A program made the position numbers and the translations under genes. A DNA stretch of 64,000 nt from CAIWHR01 sp963734055 (lineage in GTDB: Bacteria > Pseudomonadota > Gammaproteobacteria > Burkholderiales > Casimicrobiaceae). Numbering within the stretch: position 1 is the stretch's first letter; each line of letters opens with the position of its first letter. Below the pieces are notes generated by a model, which saw only the letters and a list, made by a program, of their open reading frames with translations, was not told where the DNA came from and made no database searches. Shown in pieces: positions 1-8,359 of this stretch. The stretch covers positions 496,001 through 560,000 of the forward strand of contig CAVTFQ010000007.1 of NCBI GenBank assembly GCA_963734055.1, read 5' to 3'.

Positions 1-81
1 CACTTCGTAGAGCGAAACGACAACCGCGACGACGGCGGCGATGCCGGCGGCGAGGAGAACGGCGCGGCGCAACGGTCGCAC
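1..81 (-). CDS. Partial membrane protein, N-terminus only
   Basis: An open minus-strand frame enters from the window edge. From a possible GTG at 81 it reads a short Arg-rich stretch followed by a hydrophobic run of Ala, Val, Leu and Ile, like a first transmembrane helix or signal anchor. A TATAAT box on the same strand lies about 50 nt upstream. Only about 27 codons are visible, so no family can be named and the start is uncertain. Confidence 0.35.
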   Translation of the reverse strand, partial: MRPLRRAVLLAAGIAAVVAVVVSLYEV

Positions 82-130
82 GTGAAAGCGGAAGTCGATA
101 GCGGCGAATCGAGGTCGTACGCGTCGGGCG

Positions 131-136
131 ATTATA
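131..136 (-). promoter_or_regulatory. Possible -10 box (TATAAT) for the leftward gene
   Basis: A perfect TATAAT on the minus strand lies upstream of the partial leftward gene. No good -35 box is seen 17 nt further upstream, so this rests on the -10 alone. Confidence 0.35.
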
Positions 137-196
137 GCGATCGCTCGCGCGGGCTTCGCTTCGTGCGGGGACCCCGGCGTGCGCAGGGTCCTTAGC

Positions 197-225
197 TTGC
201 CCTCCAGAGCCCGATCGCCGATAAT
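197..225 (+). promoter_or_regulatory. Possible sigma-70 promoter of ffs
   Basis: TTGCCC (197-202), a 17-nt spacer and GATAAT (220-225) lie about 33 nt before the predicted 5' end of the 4.5S RNA. The match is partial, but position and spacing fit. Confidence 0.4.
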
Positions 226-257
226 CGCCGTTTCGCGCTCGCCCGCGCACCGTTCAA

Positions 258-354
258 CGGCGGGTCGCCCCGCATTGCGGCGTCGTGAACCTGGTCAGGT
301 CCGGAAGGAAGCAGCCACAGCGATTCACCGCAAGTGCCGGGGGAACGGCTCGCC
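258..354 (+). ncRNA. ffs: Signal recognition particle 4.5S RNA
   Basis: The invariant domain IV of bacterial SRP RNA is present: GGTCAGGTCCGGAAGGAAGC begins at 293 and is followed by the asymmetric loop sequence GCAGCC. Flanking sequences (GGCG near 259 and CGCC near 354) can close the long hairpin, giving the usual size of about 95-100 nt. The RNA pairs with Ffh to target nascent membrane and secreted proteins. Its position directly upstream of dnaX is common in proteobacteria. The ends are estimated from pairing and may be off by a few bases. Confidence 0.95.
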
Positions 355-372
355 ACCCCATGCTCTTTGCTC

Positions 373-479
373 GTCAGATCGACCTGAATACTTCGTTGCT
401 CGCCGGCTCGAACGCTCGTGTACGTCCATGTACACTGCGCGTTCTCGCCGGCCCGCGCCTCGTCTCAGGCCGATCTGAC
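373..479 (+). repeat. Inverted-repeat intergenic element between ffs and dnaX
   Basis: GTCAGATCG (373-381) is matched by its exact reverse complement CGATCTGAC (471-479). Between them lie a GTAC...GTAC palindrome (420-436) and the phrase CGCGCCTCG. A related arrangement (GTAC, TTTCCAT, GTAC, then CGCGCCTCG) occurs at 2541-2579 upstream of recR. It may be a dispersed intergenic repeat or a 3' structure after ffs. Confidence 0.4.
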
Positions 480-527
480 GGCAAATAGCCGGCGACTCCG
501 CTCCTTACCGCACGCTGGAAGGTCCGC

Positions 528-2150
528 ATGACCTACCAGGTTCTCGCCCGGAAGTGGCGGCCGAAGACGTTTGCCGAGCTCGCGGGGCAGGATCACGTAG
601 TCACCGCGCTCGCGAACGGGCTCGCGCGCGGGCGTCTCCACCATGCGTACCTGCTGACCGGCACCCGCGGCGTCGGCAAGACGACGATCGCGCGGATCCT
701 CGCGAAGAGCCTGAACTGCCTGACCAACGGCGTATCGCCGACGCCGTGCGGGACCTGCGCCGCGTGCACGGACATCGACGCAGGCCGCTTCGTCGACCTG
801 CTCGAGCTCGACGCCGCGTCGAACACGGGCGTCGACAACATGCGCGAGATCCTCGACAACGCGCGCTACGCGCCGACGGTCGGCCGTTACAAGGTCTACC
901 TGATCGACGAAGTGCACATGCTCTCGAAGCCGGCGTTCAACTCGATGCTGAAGACGCTGGAGGAGCCGCCCGAGCACGTCAAGTTCGTGCTCGCCACGAC
1001 CGATCCGCAGAAGATCCCCGTGACCGTGCTGTCGCGCTGCCTGCAGTTCAACCTGAAACCGCTGGCGCCCGCCGTCATCGCCGAGCGGGTGACGACGATC
1101 CTCGAGGCGGAAGGGATCCCCTCGGACGCCGAGGCACGGACGCTGATCGCGAAGGCTGCGCGGGGCTCGATGCGCGACGCGCTGTCGCTCCTCGACCAGG
1201 CGATCGCCTTCGGCGGCGGCGAGGTCCGCGAATCCCCGGTACGCGCGATGCTCGGCACGGTGGACCGCGACTACGTCTACCGGATCGCCGACGCGGTCAG
1301 AGCCGGGGAGGGCGCGGCGCTCGTCGCGGAGTCCGATGCCATGGCAGCGCGCGGTGTGGCGTTCGCGGCGGCGCTCGAGGAGCTCGCGTCGCTCTATCAC
1401 CGGATTGCCCTCGCGCAGGCGGTTCCCGAATCCACGGCGACGATGGATGACGGCGATCGCGTGGCGGCGTACGCCGCGTCGCTGTCGGCGGAGAGCGTTC
1501 AGCTCGCCTACCAAATCTGTGTGCAGGGCCGCACGGATCTGCCGCTCGCCCCGGACGAGGCGACCGGCTTCTCGATGACGCTCCTGCGGCTGCTCGCGTT
1601 CGAGCCGGGGGGCGCGCTTCCGGCGGCCGCGCCCGCCGCGCCCAAGTCCGCAGCCACGACGTCGACCTCACGCGGTCCGGCGGCAGCTCCACCCAAGGCT
1701 CCGGCCCCGGCGCCTCGCGCCAGTCCGGCCGAGGGTGCCGAGGCACGCCCGACGGTCGCGCTGCCGGCGGATCCTGCCGGCTGGCCCGCGTTCGTCGCGG
1801 CACTCAAGCTGCCGCCGGTCGCCGCTCAGCTCGCCGCGCAGACGGAGCTCAAGTCGGTCGAGGGCAATGCGGTGACGCTCGCGCTGCCGGCCGCGCACAA
1901 GCACCTCGCCGACAAGGCCTACTCGGACAAGCTCAAGGCGGCGCTCGACCAGGCGACGGGCCGCAAGTGGCTCGTGGCATTCGAGGTCGGCGGTACCGCG
2001 GAATCGTCGCTGGCGGCGCAGGAGAAGCGCGCGCGCGCCGAGCAGCAGGCGAAGACCGAGCAGGCGTTCAGGAGCGAGCCGTTCGTGCGCGACGTGCTCG
2101 AGCGGTTCGACGCCAAGATCAAGCCGGATTCGATCAAGCCGGTTTCCTGA
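528..2150 (+). CDS. dnaX: DNA polymerase III subunits gamma/tau
   Basis: This is the clamp-loader ATPase that loads the beta clamp and, as tau, ties the polymerase cores to the helicase. The N-terminus carries the DnaX start (MTYQVLARKWRPKTF), a P-loop GTRGVGKT at residues 45-52, a zinc module with Cys64, Cys74, Cys77 and Cys80, a Walker B LIDEVH ending near residue 130, and a downstream SRC motif. An Ala/Pro-rich linker spans roughly residues 365-415 and precedes a tau-type C-terminal domain. The length of 540 residues is normal for a betaproteobacterial tau. It lies 170 nt after ffs and 17 nt before ybaB, an order that supports an operon with recR. No slippery heptamer for making gamma was noticed. 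Confidence 0.97.
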   Translation: MTYQVLARKWRPKTFAELAGQDHVVTALANGLARGRLHHAYLLTGTRGVGKTTIARILAKSLNCLTNGVSPTPCGTCAACTDIDAGRFVDLLELDAASNTGVDNMREILDNARYAPTVGRYKVYLIDEVHMLSKPAFNSMLKTLEEPPEHVKFVLATTDPQKIPVTVLSRCLQFNLKPLAPAVIAERVTTILEAEGIPSDAEARTLIAKAARGSMRDALSLLDQAIAFGGGEVRESPVRAMLGTVDRDYVYRIADAVRAGEGAALVAESDAMAARGVAFAAALEELASLYHRIALAQAVPESTATMDDGDRVAAYAASLSAESVQLAYQICVQGRTDLPLAPDEATGFSMTLLRLLAFEPGGALPAAAPAAPKSAATTSTSRGPAAAPPKAPAPAPRASPAEGAEARPTVALPADPAGWPAFVAALKLPPVAAQLAAQTELKSVEGNAVTLALPAAHKHLADKAYSDKLKAALDQATGRKWLVAFEVGGTAESSLAAQEKRARAEQQAKTEQAFRSEPFVRDVLERFDAKIKPDSIKPVS

Positions 2151-2167
2151 CCGACAGGAGCATCCTC

Positions 2168-2494
2168 ATGATGAAGAACCAGCTCGCCGGGCTCATGAAG
2201 CAGGCTCAGCAGATGCAGGACAACCTGAAGAAGGCGCAGGACGAGCTCGCGCAGATGGAGGTCGAGGGGAGCGCCGGCGCCGGGCTCGTCAAGGTCGTGA
2301 TGACATGCAAACACGATGTGAAGCGGGTCACGATCGACCCCTCGCTCGTCGGCGAAGACAAGGACATGCTGGAGGATCTGGTGGCCGCTGCGGTCAACGA
2401 CGCGGTACGCCGGGTCGAGATTGCGACGCAGGAGAAGATGGCGGGGCTCACGATGGGTATGCCGATGCCGCCGGGATTCAAGCTCCCGTTCTGA
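2168..2494 (+). CDS. ybaB: YbaB/EbfC family nucleoid-associated protein
   Basis: This 108-residue protein belongs to the YbaB/EbfC family of small dimeric DNA-binding proteins that sit between dnaX and recR in many bacteria. The start at 2168 is preceded by GACAGGAG. The N-terminus is the amphipathic helix typical of the family (LAGLMKQAQQMQDNLKKAQ), followed by the core ending in GMPMPPGFKLPF. It is thought to shape the nucleoid and perhaps assist RecR. Length and neighbours match the family closely. Confidence 0.95.
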   Translation: MMKNQLAGLMKQAQQMQDNLKKAQDELAQMEVEGSAGAGLVKVVMTCKHDVKRVTIDPSLVGEDKDMLEDLVAAAVNDAVRRVEIATQEKMAGLTMGMPMPPGFKLPF

Positions 2495-2540
2495 GACAAG
2501 GCTGCTGCGGGCCCCGTCTGCATTGTTGTGTCCTCGCTCG

Positions 2541-2579
2541 GCGCTCGCCGTACTTTCCATGTACTGTCTCGCGCCTCGC
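2541..2579 (+). repeat. GTAC palindrome motif, second copy
   Basis: GTAC-TTTCCAT-GTAC (2550-2564) is followed by CGCGCCTCG, matching the motif order seen at 414-462. The surrounding GC-rich sequence also resembles that copy. With only two copies visible, it may be a small dispersed intergenic repeat. Confidence 0.3.
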
Positions 2580-2644
2580 TGCGGGCCGCCTCGCATCCGG
2601 GGCTCCTCGCGACGCTTTGCCTGTCCGGCTGCGGTGCGGCGGCC

Positions 2645-3271
2645 ATGACTGACCGCGCATCCCCACCGCAGGACGCGTCGACCGGGCTCGACGCGCTCGC
2701 CCGCGCGCTCCGCTGCCTCCCCGGCGTCGGGCCGAAGGCGGCGCAGCGGATGGCGCTCCACCTGCTGCAACACGACCGCGAGGGCGCGCTCAGGCTGGCG
2801 GCCGCGCTCGCGCACGCGGCCGAGAACGTCCGCCACTGCGAGCGCTGCAACACGTTCACCGAGGACGCGATCTGCGCGCTATGCCGGTCGGGCAAGCGCG
2901 ATCCGGCGCTTCTCTGCGTCGTGGAGACGCCGGCCGACCTGCTGATGGTCGAGAACACGCAGGCCTACTCCGGCCTTTACTTCGTCCTGATGGGGCGACT
3001 CTCTCCACTCGACGGCATCGGGCCGAAGGAGATCCGGCTGGAGCGACTGCTCCGGCGCGCGACCGACGGCGTCGTCCGCGAGGTCGTGCTGGCCACGAAC
3101 TTCACGAACGAGGGCGAGGCGACCGCCCACTACATCGGGGAATTGCTTTCGTCCCGCGGGCTCAAGGTCACCCGGCTCGCCCGCGGCGTCCCGGTCGGCG
3201 GCGAGCTCGAGTACGTCGATGCGGGGACCCTCGCCGAGGCGCTGCGCGAGCGGCGCACGCTGGGGAACTGA
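2645..3271 (+). CDS. recR: Recombination mediator RecR
   Basis: RecR works with RecF and RecO to load RecA on gapped single-stranded DNA. The 208-residue protein has an N-terminal helix-hairpin-helix (CLPGVGPKAAQRMALHLL), a zinc finger with Cys65, Cys68, Cys77 and Cys80, and a Toprim domain beginning at LLCVVETPADL with the conserved GGELEYVD near the C-terminus. The ATG at 2645 is chosen because the family starts just before the helix-hairpin-helix; an upstream in-frame start would add 39 unrelated residues. It is the last gene of the dnaX-ybaB-recR group. A 6-bp hairpin (CCGGGC-ATA-GCCCGG at 3297-3311) follows but has no T-run. Confidence 0.96.
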   Translation: MTDRASPPQDASTGLDALARALRCLPGVGPKAAQRMALHLLQHDREGALRLAAALAHAAENVRHCERCNTFTEDAICALCRSGKRDPALLCVVETPADLLMVENTQAYSGLYFVLMGRLSPLDGIGPKEIRLERLLRRATDGVVREVVLATNFTNEGEATAHYIGELLSSRGLKVTRLARGVPVGGELEYVDAGTLAEALRERRTLGN

Positions 3272-3473
3272 CCCGCGTTGCGGTGAGGCGGCCCGTCCGG
3301 GCATAGCCCGGGATAACCGCCCGTGGACGCCCGGCGGTCGCGGGGTATAGACTGTTCACTGTTTCCGGCGGATCGGCGGGGTGCGCCGCGCCGCCGGAGC
3401 AGGATGGGGTTCACAACAGCCGCCGCCAGACCCCCGGCACGGCGCAACGACGCCCTTTCTTTTGGAGGAGTCC

Positions 3474-4637
3474 ATGTCTGGCAAAAAGCCCGTTCCGGCC
3501 ACGCCGGAAATCCGCCCCACGATTTCACAACGCCGCAAGTTCCTGAAGACCGCCACCGGCGCCGCGGCCGCCGGCGCCACGCTCGGCTTCCCGATGATTT
3601 CCGTGGCCCAGTCGCCGATCGTCATCAAGATGCAGGGTGCCTGGAGCGCCACCGACATCTTCAACGAGTTCGCCATGGAGTTCGTCACCCGCGTCAACGA
3701 GATGGCGGGGGGTCGGCTCAAGGTCGACTACCTCGTCGCCGGCGCAGTGGTGAAGGCGTTCGAGGTCTCCGACGCGGTTTCGAAGGGTGTGCTCGATGCC
3801 GGCCACACGGTGCCGGTGTACTGGTATGGCAAATCGAAGGTCGCATCCCTGTTCGGGTCCGGGCCGATCAACGGCATGGACGCTTTTCAGACGCTCTCCT
3901 GGATCTACCGCGGCGGCGGGCTCGAGCTCTACCACGAACTGCTGAAGAAGATCGACCTCCATTACGTCGGCTTCTTCGCGATGCCGATGCCCACGCAGCC
4001 GCTCGGCTGGTTCAAGACGCCGATCACCAACGCGAGCCAGCTGAAGGGGCTCAAGTACCGGACCGTGGGTCTCGCCGCCGACCTGTTCCAGGAAATGGGC
4101 TCGAAAGTCACGCAGTTGCCAGGCGGTGAAATCATCCCGGCGCTGGAACGCGGTGTGATCGATGCGTTCGAGTTCAACAATCCGACCTCCGACATGCGCT
4201 TCGGCTCCGCGGACGTGATCAAGAATTACGAGCTGGGCTCCTTCCACCAGGCAATGGAGTTCTTCGAGATCCAGCTCAACCAGAAGAAATGGGATGCCAT
4301 GCCGAAGGACCTCCAGGCGATCTGGCGTTACGCCGCCGAGGCGGCGTCCTCGGCCAATTACTGGACCGCGATGAAGAACTATCCGAAAGACCTGCAGATC
4401 CTGATCAACAAGGACAAGGTCAACGTGAGCCGGACGCCAACCTCGGTCTTCGAGGCGCAACTCGTGGCCTGGGACACGCTGACCAAGCGGCTCTCGGACG
4501 AGGATCCTTTCTTCAAGCGGGTGGTCGAATCCCAGCGCGCGTGGGCCAAGGACGTCTGCTACTACTGGTTCCTGAACGACGCTCCGTTCAAAATGGGCTA
4601 CGAGCACATCTTCAAGACGAAGATCCCGGTGGCCTGA
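3474..4637 (+). CDS. TRAP transporter substrate-binding protein, DctP family
   Basis: This periplasmic receptor delivers a substrate, usually a carboxylate, to the DctQ/DctM permease encoded downstream. The N-terminus has a Tat-type leader (SQRRKFLKTATGAAAAGA) ending near VAQS, followed by a DctP fold of about 350 residues. Total length is 387 residues. A strong ribosome site, TTGGAGGAG, sits just before ATG 3474. An intrinsic hairpin with a T-run after the stop separates it from dctQ, which would allow more receptor than permease to be made. The ligand cannot be read from sequence; the amidase at the end of the operon hints at an amide-containing or amide-derived acid. Confidence 0.93.
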   Translation: MSGKKPVPATPEIRPTISQRRKFLKTATGAAAAGATLGFPMISVAQSPIVIKMQGAWSATDIFNEFAMEFVTRVNEMAGGRLKVDYLVAGAVVKAFEVSDAVSKGVLDAGHTVPVYWYGKSKVASLFGSGPINGMDAFQTLSWIYRGGGLELYHELLKKIDLHYVGFFAMPMPTQPLGWFKTPITNASQLKGLKYRTVGLAADLFQEMGSKVTQLPGGEIIPALERGVIDAFEFNNPTSDMRFGSADVIKNYELGSFHQAMEFFEIQLNQKKWDAMPKDLQAIWRYAAEAASSANYWTAMKNYPKDLQILINKDKVNVSRTPTSVFEAQLVAWDTLTKRLSDEDPFFKRVVESQRAWAKDVCYYWFLNDAPFKMGYEHIFKTKIPVA

Positions 4638-4665
4638 AGGTAGGCTGCGGCGGGAAGTTCAATCA

Positions 4666-4694
4666 GGGCGGTGCATCGCGCGCCGCCCTTTTTT
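4666..4694 (+). terminator. Intrinsic terminator or attenuator inside the TRAP operon
   Basis: GGGCGG (4666-4671) pairs with CCGCCC (4683-4688) across an 11-nt loop and is followed directly by six T residues. It lies between the receptor stop and dctQ, a position that would lower permease transcription relative to receptor. Confidence 0.75.
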
Positions 4695-4726
4695 CGTCGG
4701 CGCGCAGCCGCGCAGAGGCTCTCAGA

Positions 4727-5317
4727 ATGATCAGCCGCTTCATCTACGGAATCGACCAGCTGAGCAAGACGGTCGGGCACGCGTTCGCCTGGTGCATCAT
4801 CATCCTGACTTTCGGGACGTCGTACGAGGTATTCGTGCGCTACGCGCTCGACAACCCCACCAGCTGGGCGTTCGACTTCAGCTACATCATGTACGGGGCG
4901 CTGTTCTTCATGGCCGGCGCGTATACGCTTTCACGCAACGGGCACGTGCGCGGCGATTTCATCTACCGGATGTGGCGTCCGCGTACCCAGGGCGTCGTGG
5001 AACTGTCGCTTTACATCCTGTTCTTTTTTCCCGGCGTGCTTGCGCTTGTCATCGCCGGCTGGCAGTACGGCGTCGAGGCGGCGCGGATCCACGAAGTGAG
5101 CGTCAACAGCCCGGTGGGCATTCCCATATGGCAGCTCAAGCTCCTCATCCCGTTCGGCGCCGGCTTGCTCGCGTTGCAGGGCGTGGCCGAGGTTCTGCGC
5201 TGCATCCTCTGCATCCGCGATAACCGCTGGCCGCGACGGCTGCATGACGTCGAAGAGCTCGAGACCGTGCTGATCCATGCGCAGGAGACGAAAGCCGAAA
5301 AGGGGAGTGCCCAATGA
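4727..5317 (+). CDS. dctQ: TRAP transporter small permease, DctQ family
   Basis: This is the four-helix small subunit of the TRAP permease. In its 196 residues one sees a first hydrophobic helix near residues 15-40, a second with YIMYGALFFMAGAYTLSRNGHVRGDF (a DctQ hallmark, given here as its key segment MAGAYTLSRNGHVRGD), and two further helices before a charged C-terminal tail. The ATG at 4727 is the start that keeps the usual short cytoplasmic N-terminus. It overlaps dctM by 4 nt (ATGA), so the two permease subunits are translationally coupled. Confidence 0.93.
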   Translation: MISRFIYGIDQLSKTVGHAFAWCIIILTFGTSYEVFVRYALDNPTSWAFDFSYIMYGALFFMAGAYTLSRNGHVRGDFIYRMWRPRTQGVVELSLYILFFFPGVLALVIAGWQYGVEAARIHEVSVNSPVGIPIWQLKLLIPFGAGLLALQGVAEVLRCILCIRDNRWPRRLHDVEELETVLIHAQETKAEKGSAQ

Positions 5318-6663
5318 GCGATCCGGCCCTCGCCCTCGTGATGCTGGGGCTTTTCATCTTCATCATCCTGCTGGGGTTTCCCATTGCCTTCACGTTGATG
5401 GGGATGGCCGTCGGGTTCGGCTACTACGCGTATTACCAGCCGGGCCAGGAGTTCTTCGACAACAGGCTCTTCTACCTGTTGACGCAGAACACCTGGAGCA
5501 TCATGAGCAACGACGTTCTGGTCGCGGTGCCCCTGTTCCTGTTCATGGGCTACATGATCGAACGCTCGAACATTCTCGACCGGCTGTTCTACAGCCTGCG
5601 GGTGGCGCTCCGCCACATCCCGGGCTCGATGGCGGTGGCGGCGCTCTTGACGTGTGCGATGTTTGCGACCGCGACGGGTATCGTGGGCGCCGTGGTGACG
5701 CTGATGGGGCTCCTCGCGTTTCCGGCCATGCTCAAGGCCGGCTACGACCAGAAGCTGTCGTCCGGCGTGATCTGCGCGGGCGGCACGCTCGGCATCCTGA
5801 TCCCGCCTTCGATCATGCTCATTGTGTACGGCACGGCCGCGTCGGTCTCGGTCGTGCGGCTCTATGCCGCCGCGATGCTTCCGGGCCTCTTGCTCGCGGG
5901 ACTCTACATCGTCTACGTGATCACGCGCGTGGTCTTCAACCCGAAGCTTGCGCCGAAGCTGCCCGAGGACGAGGGCAACGTGCCGTGGAGCAGGGCGTTC
6001 CTGCTGCTGGCGGAGGCATTCGTTCCGCTCGCCGTGCTCATCATGGCCGTGCTCGGCTCGATCATCTTCGGCCTCGCGACGCCCACCGAGGCGGCAGCCG
6101 TGGGTTCGCTGGGAAGCCTCGTCCTCGCGGCGGCGTACCGTGCGCTGACCTGGCAGCGCCTACGGGAGGCCGTCTACCTGACGGCGCGCACCTCGGCGAT
6201 GGTGTGCTTCCTGTTCGTGGGCTCCTGGACTTTTTCATCGGTCTTCTCGTACCTCGGCGGCGAGGGAATCATCAAGGCGTTCGTGCTCGGTCTGGATCTC
6301 AACCCGATCATGTTCCTGATCATTTCCCAGATCATCATCTTCCTGCTCGGCTGGCCGCTCGAGTGGACCGAGATCATCATCATCTTCGTGCCGATCTTCC
6401 TGCCGCTGCTGCCGCATTTCGGGGTCGACCCGATGGTGTTCGGCATTCTTGTGGCGCTCAACCTTCAGACGTCGTTCCTGACGCCGCCGATGGCCATGTC
6501 GGCGTATTACCTGAAGGGCATCGCACCGCCTTACGTCCAACTCTGGACCATTTTCAAGGGCTGCTTCCCGTTCCTTGGCATGGTCCTGGTCACGATGGTG
6601 CTGGTGTACGTGTTCCCGCAGCTGATGCTCTGGCTTCCCGGCGTGTTCTATGGAGTCAGGTGA
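5314..6663 (+). CDS. dctM: TRAP transporter large permease, DctM family
   Basis: This is the 449-residue transport subunit that uses a sodium or proton gradient to import the ligand handed over by the receptor. It is hydrophobic throughout, with about 12 membrane segments. It has DctM hallmarks such as GGTLGILIPPSIMLIVYG near residue 160 and the C-terminal LQTSFLTPPMAMSAYYLKG. The start overlaps the dctQ stop (ATGA). Only 3 nt separate its stop from the amidase gene, so the four genes behave as one operon. Confidence 0.95.
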   Translation: MSDPALALVMLGLFIFIILLGFPIAFTLMGMAVGFGYYAYYQPGQEFFDNRLFYLLTQNTWSIMSNDVLVAVPLFLFMGYMIERSNILDRLFYSLRVALRHIPGSMAVAALLTCAMFATATGIVGAVVTLMGLLAFPAMLKAGYDQKLSSGVICAGGTLGILIPPSIMLIVYGTAASVSVVRLYAAAMLPGLLLAGLYIVYVITRVVFNPKLAPKLPEDEGNVPWSRAFLLLAEAFVPLAVLIMAVLGSIIFGLATPTEAAAVGSLGSLVLAAAYRALTWQRLREAVYLTARTSAMVCFLFVGSWTFSSVFSYLGGEGIIKAFVLGLDLNPIMFLIISQIIIFLLGWPLEWTEIIIIFVPIFLPLLPHFGVDPMVFGILVALNLQTSFLTPPMAMSAYYLKGIAPPYVQLWTIFKGCFPFLGMVLVTMVLVYVFPQLMLWLPGVFYGVR

Positions 6664-6666
6664 AGC

Positions 6667-8004
6667 ATGGACGCGTCGCGACTCAACTGGCTCCCGGCGA
6701 CCGATGCAGCCCGCCTGATCCGGGAAGGCGCAATCAGCGCCGAACAATTGGCGGAGGTGTGTCTTGCGCGCGTGCGCGAGGTGGACGACCAGGTGCAGGC
6801 ATGGGCGTTTATCGACCCGGAGCACGTGCTCAAGCAGGCGCGCGCCTGCGACGCCGCGCATCGTGAGGGCAAGGCCATCGGGCCACTGCACGGCGTTCCC
6901 ATCGGGATCAAGGACATCGTCGATACCGAGGACATGCCGACCGAGGACGGCACAGTGCTCCATGCGGGCCGCACGCCGGCCCGTGATGCGACCGTCGTCG
7001 CGATGCTGCGCGCCGCCGGGGGGGTCATCATGGGCAAGACGGTGACCACCGAGCTCGCGACCTACGCGCCCGGCAAGACGCGCAATCCGCACAACCCGAA
7101 CCACACCCCGGGCGGATCGTCGAGCGGCTCTGCGGCTGCCGTCGCCGCCGGGATGGCGCCGCTTGCCATCGGCAGCCAGAGCAATGGTTCGGTGATCCGG
7201 CCGGCCGCGTTTTGCGGCGTGTACGGTTTCAAGCCGACCTTCGGACTCATTCCGCGTGGCGGCGTATTGAAGCTGTCGCGCACGCTGGATCAGATCGGAA
7301 CCTTCGGACGCACGCTGGCGGACGTCGCGCTCCTCGCCGAGCAGCTCGTCGGGTACGACGAAGGTGACCCGGACACCCGGCCACGCGCACGCGTCCCTTT
7401 CGTCGCCGCCGCGTCGGAAGAGCCTCCGCTGCCGCCCACCATCGCCTACGCAAGGGGGCCGGCATGGGATCGCGCGGACGAGGAAACAGAGGAAGCGTTC
7501 GCTGAGCTGGCTGCAGCGCTCGACGACCGGCTGGTCGAGATCACGCTGCCGGACTCCGCGCGCCGGGCGCTGGACTGGCACCAGACCATCATGGAAGCCG
7601 AAATGGCGGCGAACCTCGATCGCGAATGGGAGAAGGGGCGAGAGCGTCTCTCGCCGTCGCTGCAAGAGCAGCTGGGCCGCGGGCGCAAGGTCAACGCGCT
7701 TGACTATCTGCGCGCGTGCGCGCGCATCCCTTCGCTCAACGCGGGGTTCGAGGAGATTTTCGAGCGCTGCGACGCGATCATCACCCCGGCGACGCCCGGC
7801 ACGGCGCCGGAAGGGTTGGAATATACCGGCGATCCGGCGTTTTGCACGCTGTGGACGCTATGCGGGATGCCCGCCCTCAGCCTGCCGTTGATGCAGGGTG
7901 AGAACGGGCTGCCTTTGGGAGTGCAAGTCGTAGGGCGGCGCGGCGACGACGCGCGCTTGCTGCGAACGGCGCGCTGGCTCGAGTCGCAAGTCGAAGCCCG
8001 CTGA
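6667..8004 (+). CDS. Amidase signature family hydrolase
   Basis: This 445-residue enzyme belongs to the amidase signature family (GatA, AtzF, fatty acid amide hydrolase). The Ser-cisSer-Lys triad is visible: Lys82 in GVPIGIKDIVD, the cis-Ser within GGSSSGSAAAV around residues 151-153, and the nucleophile Ser175 in GSQSNGSVIRPA. The rest of the fold matches small-molecule amidases. It starts 3 nt after dctM, so it probably hydrolyses the imported TRAP ligand or a product of it. It is not GatA: gatB and gatC are absent and the sequence lacks GatA-specific regions. The substrate is unknown. Confidence 0.9.
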   Translation: MDASRLNWLPATDAARLIREGAISAEQLAEVCLARVREVDDQVQAWAFIDPEHVLKQARACDAAHREGKAIGPLHGVPIGIKDIVDTEDMPTEDGTVLHAGRTPARDATVVAMLRAAGGVIMGKTVTTELATYAPGKTRNPHNPNHTPGGSSSGSAAAVAAGMAPLAIGSQSNGSVIRPAAFCGVYGFKPTFGLIPRGGVLKLSRTLDQIGTFGRTLADVALLAEQLVGYDEGDPDTRPRARVPFVAAASEEPPLPPTIAYARGPAWDRADEETEEAFAELAAALDDRLVEITLPDSARRALDWHQTIMEAEMAANLDREWEKGRERLSPSLQEQLGRGRKVNALDYLRACARIPSLNAGFEEIFERCDAIITPATPGTAPEGLEYTGDPAFCTLWTLCGMPALSLPLMQGENGLPLGVQVVGRRGDDARLLRTARWLESQVEAR

Positions 8005-8022
8005 CGACACGGAGGATTGGGC

Positions 8023-8190
8023 ATGTTGTTCAAGATCGTGGCAGTAATCGTCGCGGCAGCGTTGCTCATGGTTTTCATCGCGCCCGTCGTGCTCAAGCTC
8101 AAGGACGTCGCGCTCAGTGCCGTCGTCCTGATCGGCCTTTCGATGATGATTGCCGACGCCTGGCAAACGCTCAGGTCGAAGGACGATTGA
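8023..8190 (+). CDS. Small membrane protein, 55 residues
   Basis: A short gene with a good ribosome site (ACGGAGGATTGGGC) begins 18 nt after the amidase stop. Two hydrophobic stretches are seen, around residues 4-22 and 29-45, separated by the charged turn KLKD, and a charged C-terminus (RSKDD) follows. It would be a two-helix hairpin in the inner membrane. Its location implies co-transcription with the TRAP/amidase operon. No family is recognised. It is supported by the ribosome site, consistent codon usage and clean membrane topology. Confidence 0.6.
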   Translation: MLFKIVAVIVAAALLMVFIAPVVLKLKDVALSAVVLIGLSMMIADAWQTLRSKDD

Positions 8191-8359
8191 GCGCTCCCGG
8201 GGCTGCTATCCTTCGGCAATCGGTCCACGGCGAAGCGCCGCGATCCGGAATTTGCACCTCCGGGCGTCGTACGTACGGGCTTCCGCCATTGCATGCCGGG
8301 GTGCGCCGGGAGTACCCTCATCCGATTGCGGCCTTGGCATGGGCCGCACCGGAGGCGTC

